19,672 nucleotides of DNA from Betaproteobacteria bacterium (GTDB lineage Bacteria > Pseudomonadota > Gammaproteobacteria > Burkholderiales > Thiobacillaceae): contig JAIFLB010000211.1 in the NCBI GenBank assembly GCA_020049245.1, positions 1 through 19,672 on the forward strand, given 5' to 3'. A model generated the notes under the pieces. That model had not been told where the DNA came from. It searched no databases and saw only the letters and a list, made by a program, of their open reading frames with translations. Below are positions 14,058 to 19,672 of this stretch, in pieces. Position 1 is the stretch's first letter. Each line of letters starts with the position of its first letter. A program made the position numbers and the translations under genes.

Positions 14058-15899
14058 ATGTCTCTGCTGGAATCCATCGCCTCCCCCGCCGACCTGAAGC
14101 AACTGGATCGGGCCGCGCTGAAAGAACTTAGTGCCGAATTGCGCGCCTTCATCATTGACAGCGTATCGCGAACCGGCGGTCATCTCGCCTCCAACCTCGG
14201 CGTGGTCGAACTCAGCGTCGCGCTGCACAGCGTGTTCGATACGCCGTCAGATCGCATCGTCTGGGATGTCGGCCATCAGACCTACGCCCACAAAATTCTC
14301 ACCGGCCGCCGCGAACGGATGCACACCCTGCGCCAGACCGACGGCCTGTCCGGCTTTACCAAACGGGAAGAAAGTGAATACGACGCCTTCGTCGCCGGCC
14401 ACTCCAGCACCTCGATCTCCGCCGCGCTGGGCATGGCGGTCGCCGCCAAGCTGAAGGGTGAGGAACGCCGCGTGGTGGCGGTGATCGGCGATGGCGCGAT
14501 GACCGCCGGCATGGCCTTCGAGGCGCTGAACAACGCGGGGGCGATGGATGCCAATCTGCTGGTGATCCTGAACGACAACGACATGTCGATTTCAGAGAAC
14601 GTCGGCGCCCTCAACAGCTACTTGACCAAGCTGCTTTCCGGCCGTTTCTACAACAAACTGCGCACGCATGGCGAACGCCTGCTGTCCAGTTTGCCGCCGA
14701 TCCATGAACTGGCCAAGCGGGCGGAAGAACACATCAAGGGCATGGTCACGCCCGGCACACTGTTCGAGGAGTTCGGCTTCAACTACCTTGGCCCGATCGA
14801 TGGCCACGATCTGGATGCGCTGATCCCGACGCTGCTCAACATTCGCCAGCTGAAAGGTCCGCAGTTCCTGCATATCGTGACCCAGAAGGGCAAGGGTTAC
14901 GACCTTGCGGAAGCCAATCCTTGCCTGTATCACGGCGTCAGCAAGTTCGAAGTGGATCAGGGCGTCAAGGCCAAGGTATCGCCTCGCCCCACTTACACCG
15001 AAATCTTCAGCCGCTGGCTAAGTGACATGGCCGCCAAGGATGAACGTCTGGTCGGAATCACGCCGGCGATGTGCGAAGGCTCCGGCCTGAACGAATTCGC
15101 CGCACGCTTTCCGCAGCGCTATTTCGACGTTGGCATTGCCGAACAACATGCGCTGACCTTCGCCGCCGGCCTCGCCTGCGAAGGCTGCAAGCCGGTGGTG
15201 GCGATCTACTCGACCTTCCTGCAACGCGCCTACGACCAACTGATTCATGATGTTGCCCTGCAAAACCTGCCGGTCATGCTGGCCATCGACCGTGCCGGCC
15301 TGGTCGGTGCGGACGGGCCGACTCACGCCGGAGCGTTTGACATCTCGTTTCTGCGCTGCATTCCAAACATGCTGATCGCCACACCGTCGAACGAAAACGA
15401 ATGTCGCCAGCTGCTCTCAACCGCTTACCAATTTGATGGCCCAAGCGCAGTGCGTTATCCACGCGGCACCGGTCCTGGCGCTGATATCTCGCTGACGCTG
15501 GACACCCTGCCGATCGGCAAGGGCATCGTGCGTCGGCAGGGGAACAAGGTGGCGATCCTGGCTTTCGGCAGCGTCGTCACCGCCGCGCTGCAGGTTGCCG
15601 AGACGCTGGATGCCACGCTGGCCGACATGCGCTACGTCAAGCCCATCGATCGCGACCTGATTCAGTCACTGGCGCAAAGCCACGACTACCTGGTCACGCT
15701 GGAAGAAAACGTGGTCATGGGCGGCGCCGGTTCAGCCGTTTCCGAAGTGCTGGCGGAACTCGACCTGCACAAGCCGACTCTGCATCTGGGCCTGCCTGAC
15801 CGCTTCGTCGAGCACGGCGATCCCGCTGTATTGCTGGCGCGCTGCGGTCTCGATATGAATGGCATCCTGGCCAGCCTGAAAAAATTCTTACCCGAGTAA
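14058..15899 (+). CDS. dxs: 1-deoxy-D-xylulose-5-phosphate synthase
   Basis: A 613-residue thiamine-diphosphate enzyme that condenses pyruvate and glyceraldehyde-3-phosphate, the first step of the MEP isoprenoid pathway. The N-terminal TPP domain has SRTGGHLASNLG (37-48, His42 region), WDVGHQTYAHKILTGR (69-84), and GDGAMTAGMAFEALNNAG with LNDNDMSIS (144-179) as the TPP motif. The central pyrimidine-binding domain has DVGIAEQHALTFAAG with the activating Glu362. The C-terminal transketolase domain ends at about 613. DRAGLVGADGPTHAG and the C-terminal EENVVMGGAGSAVSEVL are intact. Full length, no gaps seen. There is no clear Shine-Dalgarno sequence before ATG 14058. Its position after ispA groups early and late isoprenoid steps. 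Confidence 0.97.
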   Translation: MSLLESIASPADLKQLDRAALKELSAELRAFIIDSVSRTGGHLASNLGVVELSVALHSVFDTPSDRIVWDVGHQTYAHKILTGRRERMHTLRQTDGLSGFTKREESEYDAFVAGHSSTSISAALGMAVAAKLKGEERRVVAVIGDGAMTAGMAFEALNNAGAMDANLLVILNDNDMSISENVGALNSYLTKLLSGRFYNKLRTHGERLLSSLPPIHELAKRAEEHIKGMVTPGTLFEEFGFNYLGPIDGHDLDALIPTLLNIRQLKGPQFLHIVTQKGKGYDLAEANPCLYHGVSKFEVDQGVKAKVSPRPTYTEIFSRWLSDMAAKDERLVGITPAMCEGSGLNEFAARFPQRYFDVGIAEQHALTFAAGLACEGCKPVVAIYSTFLQRAYDQLIHDVALQNLPVMLAIDRAGLVGADGPTHAGAFDISFLRCIPNMLIATPSNENECRQLLSTAYQFDGPSAVRYPRGTGPGADISLTLDTLPIGKGIVRRQGNKVAILAFGSVVTAALQVAETLDATLADMRYVKPIDRDLIQSLAQSHDYLVTLEENVVMGGAGSAVSEVLAELDLHKPTLHLGLPDRFVEHGDPAVLLARCGLDMNGILASLKKFLPE

Positions 15900-15929
15900 T
15901 TTACTCAACCATTAGCGCTGGCTTATACT
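15900..15929 (+). promoter_or_regulatory. Candidate promoter of folE2
   Basis: TTTACT (15900-15905) and TATACT (15924-15929) with an 18-base spacer; the -35 begins on the base right after the dxs stop codon. AGGAA at 15948-15952 is the ribosome site. No terminator is visible between dxs and folE2, so both read-through and this promoter may serve folE2. I do not see a convincing Zur-type palindrome. Confidence 0.5.
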
Positions 15930-15960
15930 CGGTCTAACCCAAGCCACTAGGAAATTCGCC

Positions 15961-16797
15961 ATGAGTACCTGCGAAGCAGTTTGTGACACTCTCGCCCCCT
16001 GCCCCAACGATCAACCCATCGCCGATGTGCAGAACTACGCCGACTCGCGCAACATCGCGATCGACAAGGTCGGCATCAAAGCCATTCGGCATCCGGTCAA
16101 GGTGCTCGACAAAACCGGCGGCGCGCAACACACCATCGCCAACTTCGGCATGTACGTCTATCTGCCGCACCACTTCAAGGGGACGCACATGTCCCGTTTC
16201 ATCGAAATTCTCAATGGCAACGAACGTGAGTTTTCGGTTGAATCCTTCGAGCAGACCCTGCGCCAGATGGTAGTCAAGCTGGAAGCCGAATCCGGCCATG
16301 TCGAAATGAATTTCCCGTATTTCGTCAACAAGAAGGCGCCGGTCTCCGGGGTTCAAAGTCTGATGGACTACGACGTGACTTTCATCGGTGAAATCAAGAA
16401 CGGCGAGTATCTGCAGACCATGAAAGTCCTGGTGCCCTGTACCAGTCTTTGCCCTTGTTCAAAGCAAATCTCGCAGTACGGCGCGCACAACCAGCGCTCC
16501 CATGTCACCATCACCGCGCGCACCAATACTTTCGTCTGGATCGAGGACATCATCAGGATCGCGGAAGAAAACGCCTCCAGCCAGCTATATGGCTTGCTGA
16601 AACGGCCGGACGAGAAGTTCGTCACCGAAAAGGCCTATGAGAATCCCAAGTTCGTCGAAGACCTGGTGCGCGATGTTGCCGCAGCGCTGAACAAGGATGA
16701 GCGGATCGATGCGTATGTGGTGGAAGCGGAAAACTTTGAATCCATCCACAACCATTCAGCCTATGCGCTGATTGAGCGCGACAAGACAACCGCCTGA
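15961..16797 (+). CDS. folE2: GTP cyclohydrolase FolE2 (type IB)
   Basis: A 278-residue enzyme converting GTP to 7,8-dihydroneopterin triphosphate, the entry to folate and pterin synthesis; type IB enzymes can use metals other than zinc. The tunnelling-fold core begins near NIAIDKVGIK (31-40). The signature CTSLCPCSKQISQYGAHNQRSH (160-181) contains Cys164 and His176, spaced 12 as the metal ligands in the Neisseria enzyme. The C-terminus has VVEAENFESIHNHSAYALIE. The length is slightly over typical because of an N-terminal lead that is unusually Cys-rich (Cys4, Cys8, Cys14). ATG 15961 is preceded by AGGAAA. Placement after dxs is common in Betaproteobacteria. Confidence 0.95.
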   Translation: MSTCEAVCDTLAPCPNDQPIADVQNYADSRNIAIDKVGIKAIRHPVKVLDKTGGAQHTIANFGMYVYLPHHFKGTHMSRFIEILNGNEREFSVESFEQTLRQMVVKLEAESGHVEMNFPYFVNKKAPVSGVQSLMDYDVTFIGEIKNGEYLQTMKVLVPCTSLCPCSKQISQYGAHNQRSHVTITARTNTFVWIEDIIRIAEENASSQLYGLLKRPDEKFVTEKAYENPKFVEDLVRDVAAALNKDERIDAYVVEAENFESIHNHSAYALIERDKTTA

Positions 16798-16811
16798 TCT
16801 TCGAAGTTCTA

Positions 16812-16855
16812 TCCCGCTTCCGGGGCCACCTCCCGGTCGCGCCAGGCAAGCGGGA
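16812..16855. terminator. Nested inverted repeat between convergent folE2 and the protease gene
   Basis: TCCCGCTT (16812-16819) pairs with AAGCGGGA (16848-16855), and inside it CCGGG (16820-16824) pairs with CCCGG (16832-16836). The structure sits in the 70-base gap between two convergent stops and could serve as a two-way terminator, but there are no T-runs on either side. Confidence 0.35.
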
Positions 16856-16867
16856 AAGCGCCCAGAT

Positions 16868-17518
16868 TCAATAGCGCTGGATCAGCGTCAGTCGGTCGCC
16901 TTCGTTTTTCATATTGGTACGCTTGAGGAAACTCATACCCAACAGCGGCACTTTCAACTGAGCATCGTCCAGAACGATCGCCTCGACCATGTTTAACCTG
17001 AGGTTGCCGACGCGTATCGAATTCAGCAACACCTTGCTAGCCCGCGCATTCCCATTCGCGGTAGAAACGGCCACATTTTTCGCGCCATCCAGCATCACAC
17101 CGGCGCGGATCGCGATGCTGCGCGGCAGGGCGACGGCGCTGGCGCCGGTATCAACCAGAAAACGAACTGCATAGCTATTGACCTGACCATTTGCCAGAAA
17201 GTGGCCATGACCATCAGCGGTAATCACAACTTCCGCCAGGGCTTCCGAGGCGCCGCCTGGCTGGCTGCCAAAGCCAACCTCCAGCGTGCTGCGTTTGCCT
17301 TCCTGCTCGATCACAACGTGCTGCCCGCGCACGGACAGCAGTCGTACACCCTGCACACTGTCCCCCACCGACATGACTCTGGCCGGGCGATCACCGATGG
17401 CGATCAGGGCCTTCTCGCCGAACACGCCGTTCACTGAAACGCTGCTTGCCGCAGCCCCCCAAGGGCTGTAAACAAGCAGGCATAATGCCAGCCACATCAC
17501 AATTTTTTGTGCGCACAC
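16868..17518 (-). CDS. Retropepsin-like aspartic protease, TIGR02281-type, with signal peptide
   Basis: A 216-residue protein of the clan AA (retropepsin-like) family. Catalytic Asp123 is in FLVDTGASAVALP, followed by VSTANGNARASKVLLNSIRV and the family ending LLGMSFLKRTNMKNEGDRLT. A hydrophobic stretch MWLALCLLVYSPWGAAA at about 8-24 ending in an AAA-type cleavage site indicates export to the periplasm. The middle region (GVFGEKALIAIGDRPARVMS) resembles the N-terminal domain of relatives. The start is uncertain: GTG 17518 keeps a positive n-region before the signal helix; GTG 17500, ATG 17497 and ATG 17539 are alternatives. It is divergent from the amidotransferase with only about 4 bases between starts. 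The substrate is unknown. Confidence 0.85.
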   Translation of the reverse strand: MCAQKIVMWLALCLLVYSPWGAAASSVSVNGVFGEKALIAIGDRPARVMSVGDSVQGVRLLSVRGQHVVIEQEGKRSTLEVGFGSQPGGASEALAEVVITADGHGHFLANGQVNSYAVRFLVDTGASAVALPRSIAIRAGVMLDGAKNVAVSTANGNARASKVLLNSIRVGNLRLNMVEAIVLDDAQLKVPLLGMSFLKRTNMKNEGDRLTLIQRY

Positions 17519-17522
17519 CTTG

Positions 17523-18257
17523 ATGAAACCGATAGCCATTTTTCGACACGCTCCCAGCGAAGGTCCAGGCCATTTTGCCAGCTTTCTCGACGCCCATTCG
17601 CAGCCCTGGACGCTATTTAAGATCGATGCGGGCGACAGCATACCGGCCTCGCCAGACGGCTTTTCCGGCCTCGCTTTCATGGGTGGACCGATGAGCGTGA
17701 ATGATCCGCTGCCCTGGATCGAGCTTGAGTTGAAGTTGATCCGGCAGGCGGTCGCGGCGGATATTCCGGTACTCGGCCACTGCCTGGGTGGCCAGCTCAT
17801 TGCCAAAGCACTCGGCGGCGAGATCGGACCGAATCCGGTCAAGGAAATCGGCTGGGGACAAGTGCAGGTTGAAAACATCCCGCAAGCCCGCGACTGGTTC
17901 GGCGAGATAAAGGCTTTTGAAGCGTTTCACTGGCATGGCGAGACATTCAGCCTGCCTGCCGGCGCGGTTCGGATACTTGCCAGCGCACACTGTGCCAACC
18001 AGGCTTATGTTTTTGGCGACAAACATCTGGGCATGCAGTGCCATGTTGAAATGACCCGCCCGATGATCGAGCAATGGTGCACTATTGGCGCCGATGAAAT
18101 CGTCGCCGCCAGCAGCAGTCCGGCGGTGCAATCCAGCGCGGACATGATTGCGCGGGCGGATGCCAAACTGGAGCCGCTGAATCAGGTTGCGGAAATACTT
18201 TATACGCACTGGCTAATCGGGGTAACTGCGGGGTCTCTGCTTGAGCGACATCAATAA
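17523..18257 (+). CDS. Class I glutamine amidotransferase-like protein (GMP synthase-type GATase domain)
   Basis: A 244-residue stand-alone class I GATase domain of the COG0518 group. The nucleophile Cys87 sits in the elbow PVLGHCLGGQLIAKALGG, and the His-x-Glu pair of the triad is His174 and Glu176 in MQCHVEMT. FMGGPMSVND at 52-61 is the oxyanion-side segment, and AFHWHGETFSLP at 134-145 is typical of this subgroup. No synthetase domain is attached, so it is not GMP synthase itself; it may hydrolyse gamma-glutamyl compounds or serve a partner, which the sequence does not reveal. ATG 17523 (MKPIAIFRHAP) matches relatives; a TTG directly before it is an alternative start. The stop overlaps the following TTG start by 17 bases. 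Confidence 0.88.
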   Translation: MKPIAIFRHAPSEGPGHFASFLDAHSQPWTLFKIDAGDSIPASPDGFSGLAFMGGPMSVNDPLPWIELELKLIRQAVAADIPVLGHCLGGQLIAKALGGEIGPNPVKEIGWGQVQVENIPQARDWFGEIKAFEAFHWHGETFSLPAGAVRILASAHCANQAYVFGDKHLGMQCHVEMTRPMIEQWCTIGADEIVAASSSPAVQSSADMIARADAKLEPLNQVAEILYTHWLIGVTAGSLLERHQ

Positions 18258-18552
18258 CGCGCCTTTCGACACCATCACGCTGCCGCATTTGCGCAGCCTG
18301 ATCGGCTTGCGAGTGCGGCATCAAGGCACGCTCTGCGTGGTGCTCGAAATCCTCGAAACACCGCCGTCACTGGTACTCGAACCAATTCTTGACCCGCTTA
18401 ACGCCACGACCCACATTGCCGGTAACATTATGGCCAATTTGCATGGTCATCCCGGTGAATACGGCGTTGAATCGCGCATCGTGCAAGTCCTCACCGACGA
18501 TCTGACCGGCCTCAACGATGCCTTGCTGGAACTCGAAATCCTTGACTATTGA
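18241..18552 (+). CDS. Small unrecognised protein (103 residues, TTG start)
   Basis: I do not recognise this protein. It is soluble, with no signal or membrane segment, no Cys cluster, and a mix of predicted strands (LIGLRVRHQGTLCVVLEILE, LVLEPILDPL) suggestive of a small beta-rich fold. The C-terminus is acidic (DDLTGLNDALLELEILDY). The start is TTG 18241 with GGGG 8-11 bases upstream, overlapping the amidotransferase gene by 17 bases; no ATG occurs until deep in the frame. Codon use resembles neighbours, and the frame is open throughout, so it is probably a real gene translationally coupled to the amidotransferase. Confidence 0.65.
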   Translation: MSDINNAPFDTITLPHLRSLIGLRVRHQGTLCVVLEILETPPSLVLEPILDPLNATTHIAGNIMANLHGHPGEYGVESRIVQVLTDDLTGLNDALLELEILDY

Positions 18553-18585
18553 ATAGACAACGCCCTCGACGCCTGATCAACCCGC

Positions 18586-19672
18586 ATGAAACAACCTACT
18601 TCCGCCCTGGTACCGGTAATCGCGGGCTTCAGCGTCATGCTGTTGTTGTTGCTTGCCGTTACCGCGATTGGCGTCACCCATATCCGGCAGCTCAGCAATC
18701 AACTCACCGCCATTGTCCTGGAGCGCAACCAGAAATCGGAATTTGCCGCCTCCATGCGCGGCCTGCATGAATCACGTTTCCAATCCATGTTGTTGGCCAG
18801 CAGCATGGATGATGCATTTGACCGCGATGAAGAAGTCATGCGCTTCTCTGAAATGGCGCGTGAGTTCATTCAGATTCGCGACCGCTTCCTGGCCTTGCCG
18901 CTGGATGCCTCGGAACTCAAGCTATGGGAAGAAATGCGAGGTGAAGTCAGGCAGGTTGAGCTTTATACCGATCAGGTTTTCGATCTTCTCCAGTCGAATC
19001 AATTAGCCCAGGCGCGCCAATTCATCAAGCAGGTATTAGCGCCTCATCAGGACCGCATGATGCAAGGCTGGGTGAAGTTGCTTGAATTGCAACGCAACAA
19101 AAATCAGCAAGCCTTGTTACAGGCCGAAGCCGCGCGTGACCGCGCCCAGAAACTCGCCATTGCGCTCGCGGCTGCGGCCATGCTGGTCGGTTCGATCATC
19201 GCCATTTTTGTCATTCGCCTGAGCCGTCGCCTGGAAAAAGACCTGTTCGAAGAAAAGGAACGCGCCCAAATCACCCTGCAGGCGATAGGCGACGCAGTGC
19301 TGCGCATCGACGAGAACGGGCTGGTGCGTTATCTCAACCCGATCGCCGAGCATCTGGTCGGTATGTCGGCGCATGAAGCCATCGGCAAACCGATCAGCGA
19401 AGTGCTCAAACTCTTCGAAAAGGAAAGTCAGATCGAGATTACCGCCCGCATGAGCAACGACGCGTTGCGCGGCGCGCCCTGCTCTCTGCCGCCGGGTATC
19501 GGTCTGATTTCGACCCAAGGCATGGAATTCGAGATCGAAGGTGTTTGCTCGCCGATCCATACACCGAAAGGCGACACCATCGGCGCGGTGCTGGTCCTGC
19601 GCGACGTGACCGAAGCGCGCGAGATGCAGCGCAAACTGCTTTGGCAAGCCAACCACGACAGCCTGACCAGCC
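18586..19672 (+). CDS. Membrane-anchored PAS sensor with start of a GGDEF domain (cut by window edge)
   Basis: The first 362 residues of a larger signalling protein; the frame is open to the window end. Order: transmembrane helix about 8-33 (VPVIAGFSVMLLLLLAVTAI); a helical, probably periplasmic four-helix-bundle-like sensor about 35-188; a second transmembrane helix about 190-212; then a PAS domain about 225-345 (ITLQAIGDAVLRIDENGLVR, YLNPIAEHLVGMS, ending VLVLRDVTEAR). The last residues WQANHDSLTS are the usual opening of a GGDEF domain (the family consensus has HDxLTGL). It is therefore a c-di-GMP synthase, or a GGDEF-EAL hybrid; the active sites lie beyond the window. ATG 18586 has a weak ribosome site. 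The preceding gene is 33 bases upstream, possibly the same operon. Confidence 0.88.
   Translation, partial: MKQPTSALVPVIAGFSVMLLLLLAVTAIGVTHIRQLSNQLTAIVLERNQKSEFAASMRGLHESRFQSMLLASSMDDAFDRDEEVMRFSEMAREFIQIRDRFLALPLDASELKLWEEMRGEVRQVELYTDQVFDLLQSNQLAQARQFIKQVLAPHQDRMMQGWVKLLELQRNKNQQALLQAEAARDRAQKLAIALAAAAMLVGSIIAIFVIRLSRRLEKDLFEEKERAQITLQAIGDAVLRIDENGLVRYLNPIAEHLVGMSAHEAIGKPISEVLKLFEKESQIEITARMSNDALRGAPCSLPPGIGLISTQGMEFEIEGVCSPIHTPKGDTIGAVLVLRDVTEAREMQRKLLWQANHDSLTS

Overview
The window is a compact, GC-rich stretch of a proteobacterial chromosome made almost entirely of housekeeping genes. Several features point to Betaproteobacteria. The ribosomal protein S21 has the beta-type C-terminus (ends LPPKMY, unlike the enterobacterial form), a YqeY gene sits between rpsU and dnaG, the GTP cyclohydrolase is the FolE2 type and lies beside xseB-ispA-dxs, and there is a TIGR02281-type retropepsin-like protease. 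I cannot name a genus. I recognise no phage, insertion sequence, CRISPR array or new multi-gene defence system, and no gene-free gap exceeds about 230 bases.

Layout. (1) 1-1126: end of sucC and a broken sucD (succinyl-CoA synthetase). (2) 1155-2687, minus: a diguanylate cyclase. (3) 2913-5098: a HerA/DUF853-type ATPase overlapping a SAM methyltransferase by 4 bases. (4) 5117-6972: divergent folB (minus) and plsY, with plsY followed by an unrecognised three-helix membrane protein. (5) 6956-12713: tsaD (minus) divergent from the classic macromolecular-synthesis cluster rpsU-yqeY-dnaG-rpoD. (6) 12748-15899: a CAU-anticodon tRNA (probably tRNA-Ile2), xseB, ispA and dxs; ispA and dxs form an isoprenoid block. 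(7) 15961-16797: folE2 from its own promoter. (8) 16868-19672: a secreted or periplasmic aspartic protease (minus) divergent from a class I glutamine amidotransferase, a small unknown protein, and a membrane-anchored PAS sensor that runs off the window just as a GGDEF domain begins.

The genes serve protein synthesis (rpsU, tsaD, tRNA), replication priming and transcription (dnaG, rpoD), folate (folB, folE2), isoprenoids (ispA, dxs), phospholipid (plsY), the TCA cycle (sucCD) and c-di-GMP signalling (two proteins).

The most notable observation is that two normally indispensable genes each carry a clean internal loss. sucD lacks about 38 bases at a CCGGTG repeat, which shifts the frame. rpsU lacks about 60 bases in frame, leaving a 50-residue S21 instead of about 70. 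Finding both within 8 kb suggests either a shared assembly or amplification artefact or real lesions; raw reads would decide. Other points of interest are a strong rpsU promoter beside a palindrome, tandem hairpins after rpsU, a tRNA 3' end only 14 nt from the xseB start, and a recurring TAGAAT element in five promoter-like positions.
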